NCBI GenBank assembly: GCA_003640385.1
Contig: RCAB01000087.1
Coordinates: 119,346 to 183,345 of the forward strand
DNA: 64,000 nucleotides
Direction: 5' to 3'
From: Setaria digitata
Taxonomy: Eukaryota; Nematoda; Chromadorea; Rhabditida; Setariidae
Position numbers and translations under genes: made by a program. Position 1 is the stretch's first letter. Each line of letters opens with the position of its first letter. Of this stretch, positions 41,427 through 56,400 are shown piece after piece. Under the pieces are notes generated by a model. That model worked only from the letters and a program-made list of their open reading frames with translations. It had not been told where the DNA came from and ran no database searches.

Positions 41427-43043
41427 ATGTCGTATCCAAATGTTGTTGTGAACGGTGACGAACTAAGTGATGAAGAAATTTTGCAATTGAGTTCAGCGAA
41501 TTTCTCATTGCGAGTAGCACTGATATTCCTAATCGTTACTGTCCTCATTTTTGGTATTATGCAATTAATTAAATTAATTATCCAAATTCGAATAATTCGC
41601 AATACAGCTGACAAAGTATGTTATTTTTAAAGCATTTTTTGACTTTTCAAACTTCTAGAGCGTGCAAATTGACTTAAACTTTCTTGATGGAAATGCTGAA
41701 TAAATATTCTGGTTTTTAAAATAATCCTTTAAAAGTTGTTTTGTGACAGATAATAAATAGCAAACTTTGGAAGAGAATAATGAATTTTGGAAAATATTCA
41801 TACCCTGATCTCTCCCTGAAGCGTTATTTGTTAACATTCAGGCAAACCTTCTTTTCGATAAGCAAGCACCTAAAATCATGATATATCAGAAGGAAAGGAA
41901 ATCTTCAAAAAAATCTGACAGGTTCCAGTATTCATTCTTGATGGATCACCTCTATTCCTCTGTTCCAGTTTGCTGAAGCCTTAAACACTTCGTCGGATAT
42001 TTGTTTATCCATTTAAGTTTTGAAAACACAAATACCAGTTAAAGATTACCGAAATTAGCTGTAGCATTAAGATTAAAAGCTCGAACTAGCTAGCCTTTCC
42101 TACAGAAAGAGAAAATCGAAGCATTCGCGACCAAGTAAGGAAATGAAAATTCAGTTGTCGCTGACGAATGAGCATGGAAAGTGTACCTTTTCTGACAGCG
42201 AGATATTTTTAAAAAAAAAGGGAAAAAATAATGGATCTCTGGTAACTCCTCATAATTAAAATGTTCAGACACTTTATAAGAAGTTTTGTAGAAAATTCTC
42301 AAGAAGGAAGTCCGTGGGAAATATACTGAGAATTTCGCTGTTCTGGAACTGAAGAGGGAAATACTGAAATTAAACATAAGTATTGCTCCTTTACGGTCTA
42401 CAAATACGTATTTAGTTCACTGCATTTTCAGCGTAAAAAAGAAGCTCAAAGTATGACAGAAACAAATACTCTCCCTTACGATAAGGTTCAGAATTTTTCA
42501 GAAGAAATTTCTGTGCCAGAAATTAGAGATTCGTTAGCTTCATCCGACAAGAATTCTTCAGTTTCTGTCAAAGGTGTGTTGTTTTCATTATGTGCAAAAT
42601 GACATTATGTGAGATGAAATATCACGTGAAGGAAGTCTGGAGTATTTTTGAACTATTTGAAATTCACTACCAAAAAATTCAATTACACCAATTTCGTCGT
42701 TGTAGACCTGCAACATCAATCAGCACCTGCAACAGAACTGGTCAAACAGAAGAAGCCTACACTTTCTGCAATAAAAACTCAAGATTCGTTAATGATCATC
42801 AACAATCAAGTGTCATTGCAACCAGTCAGTAATGTCCAACAGCGAAATTTGGATGCGGGGTCCAAAGAGCAGAAGGCCACATTCTCGATGGCCAAGCCTC
42901 AAGATTCGTTAATGGTCATCGACAATCGAATGCCATTACAACCTGCCAACAGTGCTGAAAAACAAAGCATGGAAATGGCATTATCTAAATCGGAAGAATC
43001 AAACAGTGTTAAAGGGAAAGGATCCGGGAATGTCAAACTATGA
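41427..43043 (+). CDS. Unknown single-pass membrane protein with internal repeat
   Basis: Three exons (41427-41615, 42432-42573, 42706-43043) join in phase to 222 residues. The acidic N-terminus (MSYPNVVVNGDELSDEE) precedes one transmembrane helix at about residues 30-56 (VALIFLIVTVLIFGIMQLIK). A basic stop-transfer segment, RKK at the exon 1-2 join, and a long Ser/Gln/Lys-rich hydrophilic tail follow. The tail holds two homologous units of about 35-40 residues, each with a QDSLM(I/V)I(N/D)N core and LQP spacing; a weaker RDSLASSDKN lies earlier. An AG 12 bases before the ATG fits trans-splicing. With the acidic end lumenal or outside, the tail would be cytoplasmic. I recognise no family; it may be lineage-restricted. 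Confidence 0.75.
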
Positions 43044-44099
43044 TAATCACAAAAGGTTTTAATTATTGCAATTTCCTTTTTATAAAGCCAGAAATTCCAA
43101 GATGTAAATTTTTTGTGACTAAAGAAGAATCATTTTGGATGATACCGACGTAATTTTTTGAAATGATTGTCATTATCACTTATACATTATCATCGTTTCC
43201 TCACCGGTGTTTTTAATCTGCTCACTTGCTGCGATAATATTTCGTTTGGCATAAACTATAAAATACTACTTATTTTCTGTTCTTTCATAGCTATTTTAAT
43301 GAAACAAAATTAAATTCGTTTGCAAAGAAATAAATTAAAATTTCGAATATAGTGCCTCTTAGTTTACTACTGAAAGAAATGAAATGATATTTAATTAATT
43401 GATGCGTTGTATATAAATTAAGACTTGGTTTCATTCAGCTGATAAATTAGGGATGAAACGAGCTTAACGCTGAAAGCAGAAATGACGAGCGAGTGAGACG
43501 ATGAAGATATGGCATCACAAAATATGGCCATAGTAGGCCATTACTTGCTGTCATCACATTTCAATCATTCATTCTGTGTATAGTTTCGGACACTTAGATC
43601 TTTTAGGAATATGAAGAACGCTGATTGGAATGGTCAATCTTCGTGTCTTCATTCAAAAATAATGATTTAGGCATGAAATTTACTTCTGTCATCTGTTCTT
43701 GCGGAATCTCAAGACAGGTTTAACTTAACAGCGTTAAATAAGCAATCGAAATGTAAGGAATACGTTACCTACTCAAAGCTTTTGTAATAATTCAAAAATT
43801 CTCGTTGACTTGAAAAATTCTTTCGCAATGTCGAACAGGAACATATGCAAAACTATCAAATTAGTAAAACAAAAAAAAAAACAATAAATTGCAGTTTTCA
43901 ATACTAAAATCGACTTGTGGACAAGTGAATAAACAAGTAAAATAAATAAATATTAGTTTAATGGGTTGTTCTTATAAGTCTTCCCACACCACTGCAAAAG
44001 CTTTTGAAACCTTTATGTTATCATGGTTTCGAAATTACAGGAACACCGAAATTTATATGAATTTAAAAAGAATGTAATAATAACAGAAAAATGAACCTT

Positions 44100-44151
<52 letters not shown>

Positions 44152-44468
44152 AAACTTATGGACACAATGGGAATAAAAATGCATCAATTGAGCATCTGAA
44201 ATAAAACATACACCTGACTGGTAGTGTCACCGATATCTCACTTAAAAACAATAGTTCATCTTCATCAAGTACTTTCAAATAAATGAAAAATCTGAAGCTG
44301 ACAGTGATGTGAAATGAATGCCGTTCAGACATGCTGATTTTTGAAAGCGACTTCTCTACGATTTTAGAGGAGAAATATCACGAAATATTTTTTGAAGAAG
44401 TTAGATTTAAAGGAATGAGAATCAGAATCAAAATAAACGAATATTTAACGATGTCAACTTTAACAGCC
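43044..44468. other. Intergenic, convergent
   Basis: About 1.4 kb between the unknown membrane protein stop and the ROS1-like stop. It is AT-rich, with an AT microsatellite at 44103-44149. Nothing coding is visible. Confidence 0.6.
44103..44149. repeat. (AT)n microsatellite
   Basis: About 23 uninterrupted AT dinucleotides just beyond the 3' end of the ROS1-like gene. Length is likely to vary between individuals and between assemblies. Confidence 0.95.
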
Positions 44469-47400
44469 TTAAACCCGGCTAACTCGTGCTGGCCTAATGT
44501 ACACTGATGGAATATCATTGTCATCAGGTGATGGAGTTCTGGGAGAGGAGTGAAGACTTGCTGATGATGACGAAACGGGCGAATAACTTGGTGGTTCAGG
44601 TGCTCTCTGTTTTGATCGACTTATCTGTGGTTTCCTGGATTTTGGCTTTCTTGCAGACACTTCTAAATTTCGTTGTGATGCAGAAACAAAAGATATGAAG
44701 AAGTAACATTATAAATTCGTAAAATAAAACTGATATTATTACACACAAAATATTTGAGTAAGTACTGTACCGAAGCAATCGCTTGATATGAAAGCGTTGT
44801 TGTCAAATCTTTCATCGCCATCTTAAAAAAATATTCGAATAGTGAAAGTAATTCATGAACAGTTAACAATCATGTAATGAATCAATCCAGTGAATAATTT
44901 AAGCTGTTTGGCAGTGATGTGAACTATAATGAAAAAAAGAACTAACCCTGTATAAACAAATCGATATCACTCGTAACACTGTTTACTGATTTTGATCTTC
45001 GGGTACTGGCTTCCAAATCGCATATATTGAGCTGCAATTTAATATTTTAGTGATAAAAAAATAATCTTAGGTATCTAGGATTAATTAAACACATGTTTTT
45101 AAACCGAATGCTAAAAAGATGTAGTTTAGCTAAAGTATAGTGAACTTTGAATTTTCTTATTAAAAAAGTCGACTTGAAATTATAAACTTGGAACTAACAG
45201 ACGATCTGGGACGCTCTTTGCGAAGTGAGCGTAAAATGGATGGCCGGCCTTGTTTCTTTGTTGATGGATTATCTAAAGACGAACAGAAATGAATACAGGA
45301 GTGCATACAGTAGGAAATAAATTGAGCAATTAAGAAGAATACATGAAATGTTATTAGCAATTAAAAAGACATTTTTAAGAAGCGTGCTAATTAGTATTTG
45401 AAACTAAACTAACCACTTTTATCAAACCTCACGCTGCCACTTCGTCCACTTTCGCCGCGACTTATATTAGAATTAAAGGAAAGTTCGAAATTCGAATCAG
45501 CTCTCACTGATGGAAAACTGGGTGGATATGGTGCATCCTCCTATGTTACAGTACTTTGTTTAAAAAGAAGGATCAAAACAGAATATTGAAATTTATCTTT
45601 TTCTTTGGAAATATTTAAGTGATTTGCCGTAAAGCTCAATGCAGCACTATAAGGAGAAGTAGTTAATGAGAAGTTAACAAAAACGAAACCTGATACAATG
45701 GACAACCACGCAGAGCTTCTAATTCTGGCAAAAGATCAGCAAATCTCGGACGTTCCTCCGGCTCGTAAATCCAAGCACGCTCCACAATAGCGAAACTACA
45801 AAATGATTAAACTCAATAAATAAAATGATAAAACAAAGCCTTGAAGACTAAACGTGAATAAGATTACATTTCAACAGGGCAGAATTGTGGCTTCTCTGGC
45901 TTTCCACCATTTTTGACAAATGACATCACCTGTAAACGAGTACTGTTTTGGTAAAAACTATTTCTTAGAACGCAGATTTATTCAGAACTTTTGTACGATT
46001 TTTATTAGTTTCTAGAATTTTTATAAATAAGATAACTTCAAGATGCTCTGAGTATTCTAAATGCTTCAGTCACAGACATCAACATAATTTTGTATTGCTT
46101 TAGGTGGCACAAACAGTTTAAGCGAAGGATTCAATAAAATTACCTGTACATTATTTTTGCTTGAAAAAGGCTGTTGACCGAGAGTTAAAATTTCCCAGAG
46201 TAAAATACCGAACGACCATACGTCGCTTTTTGATGTGAAAATTCCATCGTTGATCGATTCGGGTGAAAGCCATCGCAATGGAAGAAAATCGTCACCATGC
46301 ACACGATAATAATCGTTGGTATATATATCGCGAGCATGACCAAAATCAGCTAAAATTTAAAATGTTTGAAGGGCAAGTCAGAAGTTTATGTCTGATAAAT
46401 TCTTATTAATGTTTATTACTTTTGTGCATATTTCAAGAATTTGCCCATCCTAAATCTATTTTTGCCGCTACATTTCACTACCATATAGCAAGCAATGCTT
46501 CAGGAAAATACCGTATGAATACTTCATTAAAAATTAGAAATTGATTTTACCTATTTTTGTAATACGTGTATTAGAATTTCTTGATGAAATGAGACAATTT
46601 CTCGCTGCTAGATCACGATGCACATGCTTCTTAACTTCCAAATATGCAGCACCACGTCCTACATCTACCATTACTCCTATTAGTTCGTATAACGAAAGTT
46701 GTGACGGAAGACAATCAGATGGACGACTAAACAATCATCAGTGTAATAAAAAGCGATTTGAAAATAGCCAAATTGACATCAATATACTCGAATCACGAAA
46801 AATTATTTGCCTTCGAAATAGAACAACCTTTTGATCAAATAAACAGAAAACCTGGATCGAAGAAAACCGAGAAGATCGCCACCTTCCATGAGTTCAATAA
46901 TCAGGAAATATGGTTCGGTCTCGAGTGATACACCCAATAATTTCACGATATTGGGGTGATCAAAAGTGCTTAAAAAATGATAAAGTTTAGTTTGGAAAAA
47001 TACAAATGCACTTCTAGTCCATCATACATCGCAGAAAACTTCAAAACTTGCTTCATCAAAATTGCTTCCTGGAAGAATTTCATTCGGTTTGATTCGGAGA
47101 ATCCACTTTTTAGAGTCTAAAAATTTTCGATTTTATAATCATAAACTACAGTAATTAATTGCTCCACTTCCTCGAACTACGAATGGTTAATTTTATTTCT
47201 CATTTACTGATCTGAGTAAATAAAATTGCGACAGAAACTGAAATTCTGAACCAACTTTAACAGCAACTCGGATTGCTTTTGTAGGTGATTGAGGCAGTCC
47301 ACGAGCAACTCCTTCATAAACCTCCCCAAAACTTCCTTTCCCAATTATACGCAAAAGACTGATGTTGTTTTTTGGCACCCGAGAAATAGCTAAAGTAAAA

Positions 47401-50400
47401 TTCAATTAATTGAAGAGCATTGGGAAATACTATACAAAAGATTCTGTTATAACCATTCAGCCGTAAAATCATTACTCACTTTTTAGATCATTGATAACTT
47501 GCGGAGGCACGACACTCCTCTTAACTGAATTTTTATAACCGTGCAAGCTTATATCTTGAAGACGAATCATATTACGTTTCCTGTCGTTCCGTTGATAATA
47601 TACTGAAAGAAATCGAGCATATATTACAGGCTATAAAGATTATTAATAGTTTTATTATATTACTGTTATTGTTTTTTTTATAATAATAATATTAATAATA
47701 TTATATTATATATTAATATTATTTATTATATTATATTAATACTATTTTAATACTAATAGTTCATTTTTTCAATTTACAAAGAGGGTTGCTACAATTGTGA
47801 TTTGTTTTATCATAATTAATATTAAATTGGGAAATTCTCTAGTTTAATCAGAAATGAAATTTCAATTCTAGAAAACAGCACTTACTAAACAATATGGCAA
47901 TGACAGTGATTAGTAAAAGAATTGCAATCAGAAGTGCAATCATTATAACCCATAGCGAATGAGTATGCGATCCACCTAAACCATTTGAAAGTACATTGCA
48001 CAGAAATTTTTGTCCTCTTATGACAAATGAATCGAATTAAAAGTGATAATGAAAATCATTTAGATTACACAGATTTCTCTTAAGCAGTAAATTCTATTTA
48101 TTGAAGTTCGAAAAAAAAAATCACCACTGTGATGCTTTGAATATGCGTATGCACCGAAACCTTCCGAATTAGCTGCCCTAATACGAAATTCGGCATATTC
48201 AGCTAGGAAATTTATTCTCAGTGGCTTCCACCACAAACAGTCTCCCTCTAGTCCTCGTTCTGCTATTTCCCATTCAGCTTCATCATTTGGTCTGTAAAAA
48301 AAGTAAGGTTTAAAACAAATTTGGACGCAAAATGCAAGATTTTCCGACCTGAACTCTAGGGCATATGAAGTAATTGGCGAGCCACCATCATTAAGTGGCT
48401 TCTCCCAACGAACAATCCATTCATCGTATTCTTGAACAAGATGTATGCTTGCAGGTGCTGACGGAGTACCTGCTGGAACATTCAGAATTTTGAAGTGAAA
48501 AATTCAATTTTTCCTGGAATTTAAATTTAATCAACGTCCGCTACTTTTTTTTTTTTGGCATTTCCGTAGATTATACAGTAGAAACCATTACGCTTTGTTC
48601 GAAACTGCTGTGAAACTTGGAAAAAGGTTTCGTTGTAAGAATAATCGTGATTCGCGTAACGATAGTTGTCAGCATATTCAGCTGCAAAACGATAGTCGTA
48701 AGTGGTGGCTGGATGCAATGAGTAAACGACTACAGCTACCGATTTTGCGGAACCCTCAAAGGATGCATTATACGGTGACTTCCAAATGGCGTTCGTTCCA
48801 ACCTTAAAACTTCAAAACAGTTCATAAAACAAGATCATTTAAGAAATATTAATTTTATGACAATTTTTGATTTTCTGAAGATTACTTCTTGGCAGTTTTC
48901 CTTTCCCCTTAACAAATGCAGGTCCCACAGTGGAAAAATATCAACTTTATTCAACAATATCATGAAAAAACTGCAAGGCATTTTATGACAAGGAAAATAT
49001 AATTCTGGTTCTCTTCAATAAAATTCTGAAGAATAGCGAGAGGCAAAAATAGATGAAATAACATACAACTCGGTACTGAATGGATATACGTTTTGGATGT
49101 GATTCAGGATCTAGTGAATTCCATCGAAGTACAACAGTAGTACCAGTAATGTTATCAAGACGCAGTGTTCCAGCTATATCTTTCGTACGAACCGACGCTT
49201 CAGAAGAACTTCCTTCTGCATCATCCACAAATTGCATGCTTAGATGACTTTCATGAATCGCACGCACCTGAATGCATGATCGAATCAACCTCCTCAGAAT
49301 TTATGAAAAAAGTATAACGTAACGTGTGTTTCCTTTTATTTTACATTCAAATTGACTAAAGTCAATGTTAATTTTTCAAAACAGAAAACGTCGAACAAAG
49401 CTATAAGTGAAGTTTAAAATTAGCTACAAAGTGGGTTCGAATTTCACATAAGCTTCAGAAAGCGAACAGCACAGGCGAGTATTATTTTTATCAACAACGC
49501 AGCTTAAGTATGATTTCCATAGAAATTACCCAAAACTTGTATTCTGTAGAAGGTCGAAGATTAGAAATCTTAGCAGAGCATGGATCACTCAAACAAGAAA
49601 CAACGTCTGTTGCTGTCGTAGCGTAATAAGCTCCTTCGAACTGTTGCGCACCGATTGCCGATGGTGAAGCCTGCGTTGCACTAAGCTGACTTACCTGCAG
49701 TATAACCAACGAATCCTTTCAAGAAAGTGACTATTAGAACCCATAATGATGCCAGTATGTCTGATCTTTAAATTAGAAAGGATGAATTCATAATTGCATC
49801 AGCAGTCACTTCCAATTTCATCACTTATGTAAGATAGGGATGCGCTCGCAAGCAAAACAATTTAGCTAAGTTTTTCTCAAACATTCCTTTTGAATACGAA
49901 GCATTACTTTTAAATTCATTAGGATAAAGGAGAAGAAGAAAATCACATACCATGTACTTAATTTCAGGAATTGGAGCATTCAGCTTCGCAGGTAGTTTCC
50001 AGTAAAGCAGCACAACATCCGGAGTTAAAGCGAAAACGGTTGGATCTTGTGGCGCTGATGGAAAGCCGTAACCGGTACGAAGCATTTGTGTGGCACTAGC
50101 TTCTGATACTGGCGTATATCGATTAAACCATGAAACTGATATATCATAACTGAAATACATTATTGCTCTGAAAGAATTATCTCCATAACCGCTCCTTATT
50201 ATCAACCTAAAATTAAATCAAATTTCCGCCTTTTCTCCTTCACTGTTTTCATCCCTGAACAGGGTTCAGGTAAGACTCATCACAAATTTCGATGTCCAAT
50301 ACGGTATTTTCCTAATCTATGCTTTGATTTTTAATATCTTACTCGGCTTCTTTATCTAGAACGCCATTCTCGACATGAAGAACGTTACTAATACTATGAA

Positions 50401-53400
50401 TGTTGCGGATTTTATCAGATCCTCTTTTCTGGAAATGGATTTCATACTGCGTCGGTGGCATCGAAATACCCTATACAAATTAATGCGTAATTAATCTTTA
50501 TCAGTGAATGGAAGTAAACTGATATGACGCAAAAATAAAACAGTACTAATATAATAATAAAATAATAGTGACATAAATTGCAAGAAATGCATACAGGACA
50601 AACATTGGACAACTCCGGTTCACTGATTGTAATTAATGCGCCACTTCGTTCTTCGTTTCGTACAGAAAATTTAATTTCAGACGCAGGCGGCAAAACAAAA
50701 CACGACCGCTCTGAAATGTATTTCTGCATCTTTTAATGCCATAACTATATAGTTAATTTGAACTTGATACCAGCAACCATCATACGATTATAAGAAAATA
50801 TATAAGTTGAAGAAGGCGGTTTGAGAAGAGATAAACTTGAAATTCAAGCGTCTTTTATTTTATTCAAGAAATTTTTGAATGCCAGCACTTGGTCTAATCC
50901 GATTGTGATTCCTAACATATAAATTAAGCTTGGAAGCGGGAATCAGAGTTACAGAATTAAGCTTGAAGCGGAAATTAGAGTTACAGACCTGGAAATGGCT
51001 GGGTGGACTGTGTGACAACAAGGATTTGTTTAAGAGGGGAGCCACTGATAGCGATTGGTGTTGCTGTGGCGGAACCCAGTTCATAGGCGATCAACATTGA
51101 CGAGGTGACGAAAATGTACAATTTATCGGCGATTGCGAAAGACAGTATTGATTTGAGTCCTTTTTCTGAAAATTCTAATTGTTTAATGGCGTCATAAATT
51201 GAAAATTCATCTTCTAATAATGCCGGCTTCAGCCTAAATTTTGAAGACTTAAGAACAAAGGCTATACCTCCAAATTCTTCCCAAGTAAACTTTATTTCCT
51301 CGCATTTTGAAGAGGCCAAGTCGACGCGCATCATACCATTCCAAGTGAGCACATAAATCGCTGGTAACGACACGAGATTCCAAGCGAAATCAGCCATCAT
51401 CCATGACACCGTCTCTGATTTCAGGCATTCTAATCTAATAAGTAACACTTCAAATCTCATACAACTCATTTGTCACAGTTTACTAAATATTAGGTAGGTG
51501 AGCTTACACATCCACAGGAAAATATCTATACCTGAGAGCCATATTTTCTTCGATACCTGTGTTGAGATCTAATGCGAAAAGCGAACCATTTTTTGTCAAT
51601 AAAAAACCTGTGCTGAAATTTGATGGACAGATATTTATAGAACCAGGAATATCACTGAAAACAGTGTGCTAAAAAGATATCACTAAGAGAAAAATCGAGA
51701 GATGAAGCAAACTTGGAAAACGGATCGAAAAGTAATTGTTTTGCATCACCGGCACCTGATGAAAGATTCATTATAGGACGTGAAGCAATCACTGAGAGAC
51801 TCTGAAATCGCTAACTTGATAATAATACATTTATGATTCATCAACATTATCCCCAGTGGTTAATTAATAAATGACTATTCAGAGATGTCTGCTGATTTGC
51901 CACTGTTGGTTATATGCAAGATTATGAATAAATTAATGGATACTTGAATAGCATCAAGAGGTAGCTGCATCACACGTGCTGCTGAAACCAGTAACAAACG
52001 ATTTGCAACCCAATCTGATGTCACTGCATCCACTTTACCAATTTCGCCACCTATTGAAACCTGAAATTTCATATACATTCATTTCCTAAAACTTTGAATG
52101 CTTTCTGAATGAAAATGATACTTACTTTATGCAGGATGTTTTCTACATTGTTAGGATCAAGATGTAGTAGGAAGGGTTGTGTAGAATCGAAGTCTTTTCT
52201 TATTGAATACAAATCGTTTCCAATATACGCTATTGATTGTTCTATGATCTAAAAAATTAATATGTGCAGTTTAATTCCCAATTATGCAATAACGTAGTTG
52301 AAAATCTTACTGCTGTTGATGGAGTTTGACGTTTTGCACGAGTTGATATCTGAGGTGAAGAAGACAACCAGTTCGATAAAGAGATTATGTTGTTATTGGA
52401 ATCGATTGCAAACAAACGTACGAGTGGTCGCAACTCTAAAATTGTGTGCTTGCTACATGACCGATCAAACTGCCCAAGAAACTCTTGAATATGAAGCAGT
52501 AGTGAAAAACTCGGAAATAATTTGCCTCAAATTCTTTCTGGCTAATAAAAAAAGTCGTGTTCAAGAATGGAAATAAGTTTTCATCTTTTTTTCTGAAGAA
52601 AACTGATGCCATAATTATCCAGAATTTGCGAACTTTTTATAATTGCACTAACCACTGCTATCGATGGTAACAGCTTCCGAAAATGTTTCAAGTTTTGGTT
52701 CATTGTGAGCAGCCACAGCACAACTGACACTCCCCGATTTGACACTGAAAGAATAAAAAAGTGTTGTAGCAGGTACTTCTGCGATCGGTTCGTTGATACC
52801 ATCCACTGTACAATTTATTAAATATCCCAGTGCTTCTCCGTTCCATTCCACTGGTTCATCCCAGAACAAATCCATCAATGCTCGGGCACCATCTACCGTC
52901 TTCTGTAACTTCTTCATTAATTCCGTCCGTCTATGGAATTGCTCTTCCATGTCATTTGCGTCCCACTGAGAAACAATATAGCAGAAAAGAGTTAAGTTGC
53001 TTGGATGGGTAGTTTGAAGCATATAGTCATATTCATGTATGGGAGAACCTGTTGTGTAGCAAAAATAGTGAGATTTGTTGGAGAAGTTGGTGGTTTGGTG
53101 GGTGCGACCAGGCCCGTTTGTTTTATCGATGCCAAATCCCAAGCAGTTAATGCTTCCACCTGAGCATCATACTTTTGTCTTGAAGGCCACTGGTGAAGCA
53201 GCGAACCACTTATCGTATAGTTATATGATAAAGAATAATCCACAAAACGTTCTCGATTCCGATCATCTTTATACAATACAATCTAAAATTTTCAAGTTTT
53301 TGCAGAAATGTAAAATGTTTATGTTAAAAATGACCATATGTTATAATGTAAATGACGAGGATTACAAAGCTTATCAGGTAGAGGCTCTCAAGTAGTATTA

Positions 53401-56400
53401 ATTGCTTTTTTACACAAACACATTTCTGGAGATTCACAGAGCTGAGAAAAAGGAAACAAACCTTAAAAATAATCTTGCCCTTCTTGAACACCGGTTCAAT
53501 ATTCCACACAAGCGTATTTCTAGCAGTAGCATCATCAGTCATTAAAGTTCGTATGAAGTTAATTGGTTTAATAGGCTCAAAATTAAATATTGGTACAAGT
53601 GCTACATTCCTGAGAGCCAGATTAATGTTCAGTGAACCAAGCTTCTTATCACAAACACCCAATTCACCCATTTCTGTGATAAATACCAGCTTTTCTTTCA
53701 CAGTAATTAACTGCCGTAATCTAAAAATGTATTCACTTCAGCCGTGAATTATTAATCCTTGAATATAAAATAGAATTTCATATTTTAACCGAACATACCA
53801 AAAGAAAAAACAAGTTCCTTAAGTCACTAGAACTGCTTGGAAAGCGACAATGACATTGTTTGGACTTGGTGACACTGACACAGTCAGTTACACCTAAAGC
53901 ATTAACAGAGTGTCCTTTAAGGATTTCGCTATAGCATTTATATTCATGATTAAGTTAAAGATAAGAAAGAACTAACACGGGGAAGCACTGCGAAGAAGCG
54001 ACGAAATAGGAAGTATGAACAATGAGATTGTGAGCGTACAAAGTTGTTGTCCCGTTTGAAAAACGTATTAAATAGAAGATGTCACCTGTCTCATCATCAG
54101 CGGCTAAGGCAGCCACCTCACCACATTCACTAAATGATCCGCAAGAATAAATCCTGAAATTATCTTCAGTAGAATTAAAATAACCAATTTAATATTCTTT
54201 TAGCAAGAAATTTAGCAGTTTTGAAGAGAGAAAAAAAAAAGAAAGAAACTTTCCTTCAACCATCTTATCACCCAGTAAATTGGAAACTTTCAAAAATCTT
54301 GGAGTAAAACGTGGGAAAATTTATTCTAGCCTAAACGATTACATCTAACAACTATAATACTCACTCTTGGTCGAACGTAGACGTTAATCGATATGTTACT
54401 ATCAAGTAATCAGATGCAATAATGATTAATGCCTGACGAGACATTACTGTCATAAACTTGATGGTTACTGAATCCAAAAAATGCTGATGAGAACCATCAC
54501 TGCGTATTCGGATTACTGTACTCTGCAATCAAGAACTGAATTCCACTTGATTTCGAGAAAGAATCAATTTGAATTAACAACCTTATTCTTTTCACCAACA
54601 TATAACGATTTCAGCAACATATCGTAAGCAAATACTGTCGTTTCTTCTACTGGCAGAGGAGCAGCTAAAACAAGACTGGTCAACTCTTGTTTTTTCTGAA
54701 AACGAAAATATATTGCTCTTCCTCACTGACTTCTCACTTGCTGTACGTGTTAAGGAACGAAACTTACGTAGTGTATAGTTTTCGAGTACCTCACCGAGAA
54801 CTCCATAATAACTGATACTATCAGTGGTTTGACGAAATGCGATGAACGGTGGTTCTGAATAAAACATCTACACATACACTTTATAGTTTTGGCAGTCAAA
54901 AAGAGACACGTTATGATATTCGGAATGACCATTCATCATTCCCTTCAAAAATTATTTTCCTGAAATGAAATATGATACCAGTAAATGGAGAAAATGCACT
55001 GTTGGTAGCATTAGCGTAAGAGGAGCAAACGGTACTGATACAAGCTCGCACAGATACATGATACTGAAATCCAGGAGAAATCGGTATTAGAAGAGTAGTT
55101 TCATGCAAATGCGTAAATTCCATCTTTGTACTACCGTTCTCTTCGTCACTAATTACACGACATTCATACAGCAAATGACGCCATGGACTTTGCGCTTAAA
55201 TTGATTGCTTTTTCTGATTTTGTTGCGAAATTAATGTCAAGCACTTATCAAAATTTCGGAACATTTAAATAAATTATTCGCATAAAGAAGAATTTTCGGA
55301 TGCCTTTCGTCAAATTAAAGGTTCGTTTGCTAATGAAAAACATAAATTGTTAGCTAGGAAAAACACCTTGAAATGGCAATAACAATGGAGATTCCCACAT
55401 TATTCGAGCAGTATTGTCAGCTGTTATAAGGCCTATCTTCCTGGGTGAAAGTATCGTTATCGGCGTCGGTCTGTCACGTAAGAATACGAAATCAACGATT
55501 CGGCCAGCATAGAGATAGCGGCTTAAATGTATTTTCTGAAAAGAAAAACAGCCCCAAATTCAACGAGTTCAGTAAGCGTCGTGCTCAAGCAAAAATGCAA
55601 ACCTTTTTCTCGAGGTCATACTCCTCGCTGTATAAGCAACTGTCCCAGGAATGGGCAGCACCACAACTAGTCGATGTCCAGAACAACCGATCGCCGAGAA
55701 AATGAGCCTTTTTGACACTGTTGTATAAATCGCTCACTTCAATATCCATCCGAAGATCAGTGACGGATTGATTTACAATATTTATTGCGAGAATTGAACC
55801 AGTTTGTGTGAGAGAAATCAATCTTGAGTTTTCAGGTTCAGCTTCGATTGCGATTGCAAGAGTTGGTATTTTTTCGATTGCGGAAAATGGAAGGACTTGC
55901 GGAGCATCCTGAGGAAACAGTGGTATCGAGAACACTTCACCACCATTCAGTATACAATATATATGGCTGCAGTAAAGCTCTTTTTTAGTTGTCACTAGTT
56001 ACTAATAAATAAATAAGATAACTGATAAATAGACAATAATAGCAAGTAATTTCTATAAAGTTAGTGAAAAACTCACCCATTCCAGGAATCAACTGTAATA
56101 TATTCAATATAATTGATTGTATTCGTTGTCAAGACTGTCGAATTCTCACAGTTTACCAAGCCGCACCTAATTATGACTAATATTAAAATAAATTCAGCTT
56201 CGAGAATCTACTCCTAGATGATAATAGTAATAAAATAATAGACTCATATGATAATCTTGTTGAAAAAAAATAACTAAATTTCATTTTTGAAATGGTTTTG
56301 ACTGCTAAGCGTTTTAAGGCCAACAGGTAATGTATAAATTACCGCAGTATTCCTCTTTTAAACAGTACAGCATAAACGGCACTTTGCAAATGGTCAACAT

